From an uncultured Eubacteriales bacterium (GTDB taxonomy: Bacteria > Bacillota > Clostridia > Christensenellales > Aristaeellaceae), in the NCBI GenBank assembly GCA_902773895.1, contig CACYGB010000003.1:1-53048 (forward strand): 53,048 nt of DNA, in the 5' to 3' direction. The position numbers and the translations under genes are program-made. Shown here piece by piece: positions 31,378-39,300 of this stretch (its first letter is position 1; every line of letters begins with the position of its first letter). The notes beneath the pieces were generated by a model that was not told where the DNA came from, did not search any database, and saw nothing but the letters and a program-made list of their open reading frames with translations.

Positions 31378-32556
31378 TCAATCCAGGGAACCCAGCAGCA
31401 TATCCCGGGCTGCCGCCAGCGCGCCGCCGTCCGGGGCGCTGCCCTGGGCCATGTCCGGCCGGCCGCCGCCGCGGCCCCCGCAATCCCGCAGCAGCCGGGC
31501 CATATCCCAGGGCGCTTCCGTTCCCCGGGCGAACACCAGCATGCGCTGGTCCTTCCGCGGGCAGGACAGCAGCACCGCCGCCTCCGGCTCCCGGATCAAT
31601 TCCGCCGCGGCCCGCACCAGCGTGTCCGGCGTGGCAAAATCCAGGTGCGCGGCATAGACGTTTCCCGTTTTTTGCGTCCGGATCAAGCGCAGGGCCGCCT
31701 GGGTCAGGCGCTGTTCCTGCTCCTTTCGGTACGCGGCGGCTGCTTCCCTTTCCTGGGTCAGGGCCGGAAGTGCGCCGTCAAAATCGGCGGACAGGGCGGC
31801 GGACAGCGCCTGGGCGCACCGGGCGGCCTGCCGCAGATACCGCACGGCCCGCATGCCGGCCACGAAGCACAGCCGCATTTTCCCCCGGGCCGGCGTGCAG
31901 GACAGGATTTTCACCGGCCCGATCTGCCCCGTGGTGCCGGGATGCGTGCCGCCGCAGGCCACCATTTCATAATCGCCCATGGCCACCACCCGCACGTGCT
32001 CCGTCACCGTCGGCTTTTTCCGCAGCGGCAGGCAGGCCAGCTCCGCTTCTTCCGGGAACCAGCAGCGGATGAGGTCGTCCTGCTGCACCCGCCGGTTCAC
32101 CAGGTCCTCCAGCCGCTCCGTTTCCTCCGCCGTCAGGTGCGTCCGTCCGTCCGGCAGATCCATGTCAATGGTGCTGTTTTCCTTTCCCAGGTGCAGCCCG
32201 ATGGTGACGCCGCCAAACATCTGCCAGGCGGCGCCGGCCAGCATATGATCCGCCGCGTGCTGCTGCATGTGGTCCCATCGACGGTCCCAGTCGATGGCGC
32301 CGCGTACCGTGTCGCCCACGTTCAGCTTTGCTTCTCCGCAGACGCGGTGCCACACCGTTTGGTTTTCCGCCTGCACGTCCGTCACCCGCACCGTCTGCTC
32401 CCCGCGCTGCAGCACACCGGTATCGTAGGGCTGGCCGCCGGAGGTAGGGTAAAAGGCCGACCGGTCCAGCGCGATCCAGTCGTCCGGCCGCACCTGCGTC
32501 ACCGTGGCGTCAAAGGTTTTCAAATAGCTGTCGCCGTAATACAGCCGATCCGTCAT
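31378..32556 (-). CDS. Alanyl-tRNA editing protein, AlaX-L type
   Basis: The 392-residue free-standing relative of the AlaRS editing region hydrolyses mischarged Ser- or Gly-tRNA(Ala). Zinc-binding residues are visible: His100 and His104 (HMQQHAADHM) and Cys201/His205 in CGGTH. An N-terminal beta domain with DRSAFYPTSGGQPYDTG (31-47) precedes the editing site, and the C-terminal DHHA1-like region (about 300-392) ends with the glycine-rich CGGRGGGRPDMAQG, making it the long form. The start at 32556 (MTDRLYYGDS) follows GGAGG; the long upstream frame is antisense noise over the previous gene. It is 11 bases after the DUF4129 gene and probably co-transcribed with it. Confidence 0.9.
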   Translation of the reverse strand: MTDRLYYGDSYLKTFDATVTQVRPDDWIALDRSAFYPTSGGQPYDTGVLQRGEQTVRVTDVQAENQTVWHRVCGEAKLNVGDTVRGAIDWDRRWDHMQQHAADHMLAGAAWQMFGGVTIGLHLGKENSTIDMDLPDGRTHLTAEETERLEDLVNRRVQQDDLIRCWFPEEAELACLPLRKKPTVTEHVRVVAMGDYEMVACGGTHPGTTGQIGPVKILSCTPARGKMRLCFVAGMRAVRYLRQAARCAQALSAALSADFDGALPALTQEREAAAAYRKEQEQRLTQAALRLIRTQKTGNVYAAHLDFATPDTLVRAAAELIREPEAAVLLSCPRKDQRMLVFARGTEAPWDMARLLRDCGGRGGGRPDMAQGSAPDGGALAAARDMLLGSLD

Positions 32557-32567
32557 ACCGTCCTCCG

Positions 32568-33785
32568 TCATTTCTTCTGCATCTCCCGGCTCATTTCCGC
32601 CTCCGCAGGCGTAATTTCCCGGTCGCTGTACCGGGCCGCTTCGTAGATTTCCGCCAGATCCCGTCGGCCGATCTCCTGCCGGGCAGTCCGCCCCGGCGGT
32701 ACGTCCGGGTGACGGGACAGATACACCTGATAGCTGCGGCGCACCTGCTGGCGTGCGGAAAGCTGCTGCCAGGGAACTCGCTTTTCCCGGTCCTCCCGCC
32801 GCTTTTCCCGGTGTTCCCGCACCGCCCGGCGCACGTCGCCCCAATCCAGCAGGCTTTCCACTGTATCCTCATACGCGTTTGTCACCTGTCCGGCATACGC
32901 CCGCAGCCGCCGCGCCAGGGCCCGGAAAGCCCGGATCAGCCCGCGGACCGCCAGCCGCAGCAGGAGAGCGGCGATGACCAGCAGCGCCGCAGCCGCCACC
33001 ACCTTCAACACCTGCTCCAGGAACACCAGAAAAGCGGAGGGTTCCGCCGCTTCAACGCCCGGAAGGCCGGCGTCTCCCCCGCCGCCCCCGCCGCCCCGGG
33101 CCATGTTCATTTCGCCCAGGCGGCTCACCAGCCAGACTACCGCCTCCACCACGCCCCGCACCGCCGCGCGCAGGGCTTCAAACAGCTGGGGCAGGTGGGT
33201 CAGCGCCAGCAGCAGGGCCGACAGCAGCACCGCGCCGCCGACGCCGCGCAGCACCATCCGGCGGGACGGCGTCCGGCTGCCGCCCGTTCCGTCCCGCAGG
33301 GATTGGAACGCCAGGGCGAAAACCACGTACACCGCATACGCCAGCGTCAGCACCCGCAGCGGTGCGTACAGCGCCGTTTGACGGGTCAGGGTGCAAATCA
33401 AACGCGAAAACACATAAACCGCCATGCCCACGTACCACAGGGCGATATTCTCCCGCTGCCAGCCGGACAGCAGCGCCATGTGGGCCGCCGCGGCCAGGGC
33501 AGCCAGCGCCGCCGGGATCCAGGCCAGCGCCCCAATGTGCCGGACGCCGCCCAGGTACAGGGCGCAGGCCGCGGACAAAGCCATGGAGAGGATCAGGCCC
33601 GGAAGGCGTCCTTTGCCCGGCAGCAGCCTAACGAAAAACGGCAGCGCAGCGGCGCAGGCCAGGGGCAGGAGCCACAGCAGGGGACGCGGATCCCGCAGGA
33701 CAGCGCCGCCGGCCAGCAGGAACACCGGCGCGGCCAGCAGAAACGCCCCCAGGGACAAAAACAGCCGCCGAAGCAGATTACGCAT
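32568..33785 (-). CDS. Multi-pass membrane protein with C-terminal DUF4129-like region
   Basis: The 405-residue protein has about six hydrophobic segments in residues 1-220, a glycine-rich loop (ARGGGGGGGD), one more membrane segment near 260-290 and a charged cytoplasmic C-terminal domain with the DUF4129 pattern (ENAYED-like NAYEDTVESLLDW, then TARQEIGRRDLAEIYEAARYSDREITPAEAE). Proteins of this kind accompany MoxR ATPases and DUF58 proteins, often with a transglutaminase core, which is absent here. It starts at 33785 within the last 8 bases of the DUF58 gene. The function is probably assembly or quality control of envelope proteins, by association only. Confidence 0.78.
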   Translation of the reverse strand: MRNLLRRLFLSLGAFLLAAPVFLLAGGAVLRDPRPLLWLLPLACAAALPFFVRLLPGKGRLPGLILSMALSAACALYLGGVRHIGALAWIPAALAALAAAAHMALLSGWQRENIALWYVGMAVYVFSRLICTLTRQTALYAPLRVLTLAYAVYVVFALAFQSLRDGTGGSRTPSRRMVLRGVGGAVLLSALLLALTHLPQLFEALRAAVRGVVEAVVWLVSRLGEMNMARGGGGGGGDAGLPGVEAAEPSAFLVFLEQVLKVVAAAALLVIAALLLRLAVRGLIRAFRALARRLRAYAGQVTNAYEDTVESLLDWGDVRRAVREHREKRREDREKRVPWQQLSARQQVRRSYQVYLSRHPDVPPGRTARQEIGRRDLAEIYEAARYSDREITPAEAEMSREMQKK

Positions 33786-34854
33786 GGTCCACCTCCGGCA
33801 AAAGGCGAAGGGTGACGCTGTTGCCCAGGGCCTCCAGCCGCCGGACCTGGACTCGAATGGCTTCGCTGTCATAGCAGGACAGGATCACCAGATCGGTGCC
33901 GGACAGAACGGGCAGCTGCTCCAGGAACGTGGGGAAGCTGAGCATCCATTTGAGCCGCAGGCAGGCCATGGCCCGCAGCAGTTCCTGATCCCAGCCGGCG
34001 CCCCGGGCAGGCGGCAGGCAGGCGCACCGGGTGTCCTCATCCAGGGGCATGTTGGCGGCAAAGCCCGCTTCGATCCCCTTTTCCAGCGCGTCCAGGCACA
34101 TCGTGGCCGCCAGGGAAATGGCGTACTCGATGCGCTCCTGTTCATAGTCCATCAGGTCGCCCCACTGCTCCTCTTTTTTCTGCACGTTGATCAGCACCAT
34201 CAGCCGGGGATCGGCGGTGTAATCGTGGGTTTTGACCTGCATGGCGTTCATCCGGGCCGTGGCCGCCCAATGGATGTCCCGCTCCGGGTCCCCGTCCCGG
34301 TACGGACGGATGCCGTTCACCCAGATGGGATCGGGCTGGATCCAACGACGCACAGCCACCTCGCCCATGGCCCTTTGGGACGGCAGCAACCCCGCGTCCC
34401 GATTCAGCAAACGCGGGAACACATAGATTTCCGCCTTCGTTTCCATATCCCTGGTGATCAACCGCCAGCCCAGCAAATCTCCCGCCGTCAGGGACGCCCG
34501 CTCCAGGCAGAAATGCCCCCGCTGGCGCAGCAGCACCTGGTGCCGCCGGGTGACCTGGGAAAAGGGCGTCAGGGAAAACACGCTTTGATGGTAATTGTTG
34601 CCCCGGATGTCGATCTCCTCCCGGGTGCGGAATTCAAAAGACGGCGGAACACGCGTTTCCAGCCGTACCCAGGGCAAGAACAGCGGCCCGCGGTTGCGGA
34701 TCACTTCCACATAATCCACCGTGTCCCCCGCGCCGGCCGTCAGGCGGGAAAAGCCGCGGCGGTAGGAAAAGCCGCGCAGGCCGAAGTGCTGCACCAAAAA
34801 GGCCTGCAAAAACGCCAGGCCCAGGAATACCAGCACAATGAGCAGGATTTCCAT
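33778..34854 (-). CDS. DUF58 domain protein of a MoxR operon
   Basis: The 358-residue protein has an N-terminal membrane anchor (about 3-22) and the DUF58 core with its hallmark NGIRPYRDGDPERDIHWAATARM (a von Willebrand-like fold entry, about 180-202). DUF58 proteins are encoded next to MoxR AAA+ ATPases across bacteria and are thought to be adaptors or chaperone substrates at the membrane. The gene begins one base after the MoxR gene ends and overlaps the next gene by 8 bases, so the three form a tight unit. Confidence 0.88.
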   Translation of the reverse strand: MEILLIVLVFLGLAFLQAFLVQHFGLRGFSYRRGFSRLTAGAGDTVDYVEVIRNRGPLFLPWVRLETRVPPSFEFRTREEIDIRGNNYHQSVFSLTPFSQVTRRHQVLLRQRGHFCLERASLTAGDLLGWRLITRDMETKAEIYVFPRLLNRDAGLLPSQRAMGEVAVRRWIQPDPIWVNGIRPYRDGDPERDIHWAATARMNAMQVKTHDYTADPRLMVLINVQKKEEQWGDLMDYEQERIEYAISLAATMCLDALEKGIEAGFAANMPLDEDTRCACLPPARGAGWDQELLRAMACLRLKWMLSFPTFLEQLPVLSGTDLVILSCYDSEAIRVQVRRLEALGNSVTLRLLPEVDHA

Positions 34855-34855
34855 C

Positions 34856-35803
34856 TTACCTTTTCTCCGTGGGCACGGGAACGCAGGCCAGGGCGTCCTC
34901 CACGATTTTCTTCGCCGCGTCGCTGCGGCCCGCGTAGCCCCGGGGGATCACCCGGTGGGCCAGAACCGGCACCGCCAGGCGCTGCACGTCGTCCGGGATC
35001 ACAAAGGCGCGGCCCTCGGTCAGCGCCAGGGCCTGGGATGCGCGCATCAGCGCCAGCATGCCGCGGGGGCTGACCCCCAGCTGCGCCCGGTCGTCCTGCC
35101 GGGTACGCTCGCACAGGGCGGCGATATAATCCAGCACGCTTTCCTCCAGGGCGCACTGTCCCAGGGCCTGCTGGGCCCGGGCCACCTCTTCGCAGCCGCA
35201 CACCGCCGCCAGATCCGCCAGGGGCTCGTCCCGCAAAAAACGGCGCAGGATCCGCACGGCCTCCGCTCGGTCCGGGTATCCGGGGGTCAGGCGCATCAGG
35301 AACCGATCCAGCTGCGCTTCCGGCAGCGGAAAGGTGCCCTGGATCTCCACCGGGTTCTGGGTGGCGATCACCAGAAACGGATCGGGCAGTGGATGGGTCA
35401 CGCCGCCGTCCGTCACCTGATGCTCCTCCATGCACTCCAGCAGGGCGCTTTGGGTACGCGGCGTGGCGCGGTTGATTTCATCCGCCAGCACGATATGGGC
35501 GAACACCGGGCCGGGATGAAACACGAATTCGCCCTTGTCCTGCCGGTACACCCGGGTGCCGGTAATGTCCGCCGGCAGCAGATCGGGCGTGAACTGGATG
35601 CGGGAAAACGCGCCGCCGATGGACCGGGCCAGGCTCCGGGCCGTTACCGTTTTGCCCGTGCCCGGCACATCCTCCAGCAGCACATGGCCCCGGGCGATCA
35701 CGGCGGCCAGCATCAATTGGATCATGTCCCCCTTGCCCACCACCACGCGGGCGATATTTTCCTGCAAGCGTGCGGCCAGGGCAGCAATGTCTGCGGGCTG
35801 CAT
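34856..35803 (-). CDS. MoxR-family AAA+ ATPase
   Basis: The 315-residue ATPase has Walker A EDVPGTGKT (44-52), Walker B IVLADEI (104-110), the sensor-1 region ATQNP and a C-terminal lid with GVSPRGMLALMRASQALAL. MoxR ATPases act as chaperones for maturation of protein complexes, often with DUF58 partners. The start at 35803 (MQPADIAALAAR) is preceded by GGAGGAGG; the longer frame upstream covers the promoter. It is the first gene of the MoxR-DUF58-DUF4129 operon, perhaps extending into AlaX. Confidence 0.92.
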   Translation of the reverse strand: MQPADIAALAARLQENIARVVVGKGDMIQLMLAAVIARGHVLLEDVPGTGKTVTARSLARSIGGAFSRIQFTPDLLPADITGTRVYRQDKGEFVFHPGPVFAHIVLADEINRATPRTQSALLECMEEHQVTDGGVTHPLPDPFLVIATQNPVEIQGTFPLPEAQLDRFLMRLTPGYPDRAEAVRILRRFLRDEPLADLAAVCGCEEVARAQQALGQCALEESVLDYIAALCERTRQDDRAQLGVSPRGMLALMRASQALALTEGRAFVIPDDVQRLAVPVLAHRVIPRGYAGRSDAAKKIVEDALACVPVPTEKR

Positions 35804-35834
35804 AGCGGAACCTCCTCCATCAGGCTTTTTCCTG

Positions 35835-35863
35835 ATTATACCATATCGCCGCCCGCTTGGAAA
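35835..35863 (-). promoter_or_regulatory. Promoter of the MoxR operon
   Basis: On the minus strand TTTCCA (35863-35858) and a perfect TATAAT (35840-35835) are separated by 17 bases. A 7-bp inverted repeat (CGCCCGC / GCGGGCG) surrounds the -35 region. The AT-rich stretch 35880-36190 holds no gene that I can support. Confidence 0.7.
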
Positions 35864-36197
35864 GCAGGCGGGCGCCCTCTCCCGCGGGAATGCCACAAAA
35901 ATCCGCCGGCCGCTTTGCAAAAATCCCTGCAAAATATTGCGTTTTTCCAGCCGGGAATTGAATGACGCTGATCGTTTTTGCAGGATTCCTCCGTTCGCGT
36001 TTTCTTTGTCAAATTTTCTCTTCTTTCCCTTTTTTCCCATTTTTTTCATTCTCCGGAAAGGAAGGCCTGACGGCCGTTTCTTCATAATATTTGCTTGATT
36101 CTTCGCATATCGTGCGTTTTTTCTTATCCAGAAAAGAGAGCAACAATTGATTAAATTCGCAGCAAAAAACAAGAATCGCATACCTTTTTGTCTATTG

Positions 36198-36225
36198 TTG
36201 ACAACCGCTTTTTGCGCGATAATGC
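36198..36225 (+). promoter_or_regulatory. Probable promoter of the AraC regulator
   Basis: TTGACA (36198-36203) is followed after 16 bases by TAATGC (36220-36225), overlapping GATAAT. The -35 is perfect and the -10 is weak, as is common for activated promoters. Confidence 0.55.
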
Positions 36226-36322
36226 ATTTTAGAAAGCAGAAGAAGCAGGCGCTGGGGAAAGCAGCGTCTGTTCCGCTGTTGCTTCGTGTTCGTTGGATCC
36301 ATTGAATGGAGGAGGGGTCTTG

Positions 36323-37252
36323 ATGGACCAGTCCAAACCCGCTGCCGGAAACGACCGCAGCCGTTTCCCGGACGGCTTTAGGATCTTACAGGGGAAACAG
36401 GAATTCATCACCTATGTGGAGCATTCATCCATCCGCATCTGGCCCTCCGACGTGGCCAGCCATTTTGAAAACCACCTGCATTCCGCCATTGAAATCATCC
36501 TGCCCCACCGGGGTGTTTCGACCTACCAGCTTTCCGAGGAAACCTTCCACGTGCAGCCCGGCGAGGTGCTGATCATCCCTTCCGGCTGCCCCCATACGCT
36601 GACGGAAACCTCCGACACCCTGCGGTACCTGCTGCTGTTTGAAAGCAATCCCTTCCTGACACTGCGGGACATGCCTTCCATCCATGACATGATGCAGAAG
36701 CCCATCTACCTGCATGACGATTCCTCTCCCCTGCAGCAGCAGGTGATCCAGCTGCTCAACCAGGTGGTGGAATGCTATTTCCGCAAGGAACCGCTGTGGA
36801 ATTCCCAGTGCTATTCCTACCTGCTCCAGGTTTACGTGCTGCTGGGCAGGGATTACCTGCGCCGCACCGCGCCCCAGACCCCCGCGGCCCAGCGCAGCAT
36901 TGATTCCGAAATCATGAACAGCGCCATCACCTTCATCAACCAGCATTACATGCAGGATATTTCCCTGGACGACGTGGCGTCCTTCGCGGGCTTTTCCAAA
37001 TACTATTTCTCCCGCACCTTCAAGCAGTTCTCCGGCTCCTCTTTTTCCGAGTTTCTGACCCAGAAAAGGCTGAACGTGGCCTCTGACCTGCTGGTGCGCA
37101 CCAATCAGCCCATCCGGGATATTGCCGAGTCCGCCGGCTTTGGCAGCGTGGCCACCTTCAACCGGGTGTTCCGGGAGCACAAAAACTGCACGCCCACCCA
37201 GTACCGCGCCATTTACGGCGCCGTTCTGTCCCCGCCCCACAGCATTTTCTGA
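36323..37252 (+). CDS. AraC-family transcriptional regulator
   Basis: The 309-residue regulator has an N-terminal cupin-like sensor domain (about 50-150; YQLSEETFHVQPGEVLIIPSG resembles a sugar-binding cupin) and two C-terminal helix-turn-helix motifs (about 205-300; ISLDDVASFAGFSKYYFSRTFKQFSG and IRDIAESAGFGSVATFNRVFREH). The start at 36323 (MDQSKPAAGN) has GGAGGAGGG 8 bases upstream. A terminator separates it from the GH8 oligoxylanase gene, 100 bases downstream on the same strand. By position it likely activates xylan-related genes in response to an oligosaccharide, but its target sites cannot be read here. Confidence 0.9.
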   Translation: MDQSKPAAGNDRSRFPDGFRILQGKQEFITYVEHSSIRIWPSDVASHFENHLHSAIEIILPHRGVSTYQLSEETFHVQPGEVLIIPSGCPHTLTETSDTLRYLLLFESNPFLTLRDMPSIHDMMQKPIYLHDDSSPLQQQVIQLLNQVVECYFRKEPLWNSQCYSYLLQVYVLLGRDYLRRTAPQTPAAQRSIDSEIMNSAITFINQHYMQDISLDDVASFAGFSKYYFSRTFKQFSGSSFSEFLTQKRLNVASDLLVRTNQPIRDIAESAGFGSVATFNRVFREHKNCTPTQYRAIYGAVLSPPHSIF

Positions 37253-37262
37253 TTTTCCACCG

Positions 37263-37290
37263 CCCGGGAGCCCGCGCTTCCGGGTTTTTT
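37263..37290 (+). terminator. Intrinsic terminator after the AraC gene
   Basis: A 7-bp stem CCCGGGA / TTCCGGG (one G-T) with an 8-base loop is followed by six T residues. Confidence 0.7.
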
Positions 37291-37352
37291 GTGGGCATTC
37301 CCGCGGAAAAACGGTACAATCAAACCAAACAAAAAAAGGCAGGTGGCATTCC

Positions 37353-38450
37353 ATGGGCATCAATTATCTGGAAGAGGCCGGCGTCACCCGGGAGCAGGCC
37401 GACGAGCGGGTCCGGCAGGCCTTTCACACGCTGTTTTTCGACCCAAAGGAAAGCATCTTCCGCCCGGTGGACGCGGACACCGCCTGCATCGAAGACACCG
37501 GCAACCACGACGCCCGCACCGAGGGCATGAGCTACGGCATGATGATGTGCGTGCAGATGGACCGGCAGGATCTGTTTGACAAACTATGGCGTTTTTCCAA
37601 GCGGTACATGCTGCTGCGGGAAGGCCGCAACGCCGGCTATTTCGCCTGGTCGGTGCAGCTGAACGGCGTGCACAATGCCGAAGGCCCGGCGCCGGACGGC
37701 GAGGAATACTTTGCCATGGCCCTTTTCCTGGCGCACCGCCGCTGGGGCAGCGTGGGGGATTTCGATTATCAGGCCGACGCCCGGGAGATCCTGCGCCACT
37801 GCCTGCACCAAACGGAACTGACCGGCGGTTCGCCCATGTGGAACCCGGACAACAAGCTGATCAAGTTCGTGCCCGGTATGGAAATCAGCGATCCCAGCTA
37901 TCATTTGCCCCACTTTTACGATCTGTTCGCCCAATGGGCAGATGAAGGCGACCGGGAATTCTGGCGTCAGGCCGCCGCGGCCAGCCGTGCCTACATCCTG
38001 CGCAGCGCCCATCCCGTAACGGGCCTGAGCCCGGAATACGCCGCGTACGACGCGTCCCCCGTGCTTTTGTTCGGCAAGCCCTGGCCCTGGTATTCCGACG
38101 CCTACCGGGTGATGCTCAACATCGCCCTGGACACCCTGTGGTGCGGCCCCCGGGAGGATTATGCCGCCCTGGCCGGACGCATCCAGCGGTTCCTGGCCAC
38201 CCAGCTGCCGGAGGAAAACTACCGCGCCTGCATGTTGGACGGCACCCGGACGGAGGAGCCTGCCATGCATCCCACTGCCATCACCGCCTGCTGCGCCGCC
38301 TCCGTCATCGCCGGCAGAAGCGAAGAAAGCGCCCGGTGGCTGCGGCGTTTCGCCGCCCTGCCCCTTCGCACGGGGCCCCGGCGCTACTACGACAACTGCC
38401 TGTACTTTTTCAGCCTGCTGATGCTGACCGGCCATTATTGCGTTTATTGA
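37353..38450 (+). CDS. GH8 reducing-end xylose-releasing exo-oligoxylanase (Rex-like)
   Basis: The 365-residue enzyme matches the GH8 Rex group, which releases xylose from the reducing end of xylo-oligosaccharides. The general acid is Glu57 in RTEGMSYGMMM and the base candidate is Asp249 in WYSDAYRV; their spacing of 192 is nearly the same as in the characterised Bacillus Rex (Glu70/Asp263). Aromatic sugar-binding residues are plentiful (FAWSVQLNG, PFYDLFAQWA-type segments). No signal peptide is seen, so it acts on imported oligosaccharides. The ATG at 37353 follows AAAGGCAGGTGG. It fits with the AraC regulator before it and the GH43 enzyme at 23.6 kb. Confidence 0.88.
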   Translation: MGINYLEEAGVTREQADERVRQAFHTLFFDPKESIFRPVDADTACIEDTGNHDARTEGMSYGMMMCVQMDRQDLFDKLWRFSKRYMLLREGRNAGYFAWSVQLNGVHNAEGPAPDGEEYFAMALFLAHRRWGSVGDFDYQADAREILRHCLHQTELTGGSPMWNPDNKLIKFVPGMEISDPSYHLPHFYDLFAQWADEGDREFWRQAAAASRAYILRSAHPVTGLSPEYAAYDASPVLLFGKPWPWYSDAYRVMLNIALDTLWCGPREDYAALAGRIQRFLATQLPEENYRACMLDGTRTEEPAMHPTAITACCAASVIAGRSEESARWLRRFAALPLRTGPRRYYDNCLYFFSLLMLTGHYCVY

Positions 38451-38491
38451 CGCAGGTATTGCGGTTTCGGCCTGCCGCGGCCCGGTTTTCG

Positions 38492-38520
38492 TTGACAGGG
38501 AAATGGGAGAATGCTATAAT
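38492..38520 (+). promoter_or_regulatory. Consensus sigma-A promoter of the DUF4867-isomerase operon
   Basis: A perfect TTGACA (38492-38497) and a perfect TATAAT (38515-38520) are separated by 17 bases, about 95 bases before the DUF4867 start. The 5' untranslated region holds no riboswitch that I recognise. Such a strong promoter predicts high basal expression. Confidence 0.92.
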
Positions 38521-38614
38521 ATAGAAACACTGCGGCGGCTTTTTTCCCGTTCGCCGCACCCCGGAAAAACCGATAAGCCATGCAGGTTTCCCAAATGAAA
38601 AGGAGGAGAATCCC

Positions 38615-39247
38615 ATGAACATCCTGCCTGTAAGCGATCCCGCATTCAAGCCCTACGGCCGTATTGTGGAGGGCTATGACGTAAGCGGTCTTTTGAAGGC
38701 GCTGGCCACCACCCCCGTCACCGACGGCGTGGTGTATGTTCCCCATGACGACGTGCTGGGCCGGGCGGACGGCGCGGATCAGCTGGGCGACGCCATGTTT
38801 GGCGGTATGCCCTTCCAGCTGGGCTGGTGCAATGGCCACAACACCAAGCTGAACTGCCTGGAATATCACCGGGACAGTGAATTCAACCTGGGATGCGAGG
38901 ACTTCATCCTGCTGATCGCCACGCTGGCCGACCTGGAAAACGACAAGCTGGACACCGCCAAGGTGAAGGCCTTCCGGGTGCCCGCCGGCGTGCTGGTGGA
39001 GGTGTATGCCACCACCTTCCATTACGCGCCCTGCCATGTGGACGCAGGCAAGGGCTTCCACGTGATGGTGGCGCTGCCCAAGGGCACCAACACCGATTAC
39101 CGCCCCGCTGCCGGCCCCAACCGGCTGGACAGCACCCTGTGGGCCCGGAACAAGTGGCTGCTGGCCCATGCGGACAGCAGCGAAGCCGCCCAGGGCGCCT
39201 ATGTGGGCCTGGTGGGCGAAAACATCGACATCGCCAAGGATCTGTAA
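38615..39247 (+). CDS. DUF4867 family protein
   Basis: The 210-residue protein matches DUF4867, a family of unknown function with a cupin-like central part (HRDSEFNLGCEDFILLI then VPAGVLVEVYATTFHYAPC, where His and Glu residues could bind a metal). There is no signal peptide. It has AAAAGGAGGAG 7 bases before the ATG and precedes the isomerase gene by 53 bases under one very strong promoter. Cupin-like partners of sugar isomerases often act as mutarotases, lyxose/arabinose-type isomerases or sugar sensors; which applies here is unknown. Confidence 0.8.
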   Translation: MNILPVSDPAFKPYGRIVEGYDVSGLLKALATTPVTDGVVYVPHDDVLGRADGADQLGDAMFGGMPFQLGWCNGHNTKLNCLEYHRDSEFNLGCEDFILLIATLADLENDKLDTAKVKAFRVPAGVLVEVYATTFHYAPCHVDAGKGFHVMVALPKGTNTDYRPAAGPNRLDSTLWARNKWLLAHADSSEAAQGAYVGLVGENIDIAKDL

Positions 39248-39257
39248 TCGTCTGTCC

Positions 39258-39276
39258 GCGGAAGGAGTACTTCCGC
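39258..39276 (+). other. Intergenic hairpin between DUF4867 and the isomerase gene
   Basis: A perfect 7-bp stem GCGGAAG / CTTCCGC with loop GAGTA is followed by an A-rich stretch rather than T residues, so it is more likely an mRNA stability or processing element than a terminator. Confidence 0.5.
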
Positions 39277-39300
39277 AAAAAATAAAAGGAGTGATTTCTT

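Noticed and set aside
35864..36190. A possible small gene in the AT-rich spacer between moxR and the AraC gene
   Set aside because: The open frames there have no ribosome binding site and no protein-like composition; the region looks regulatory or simply spacer.
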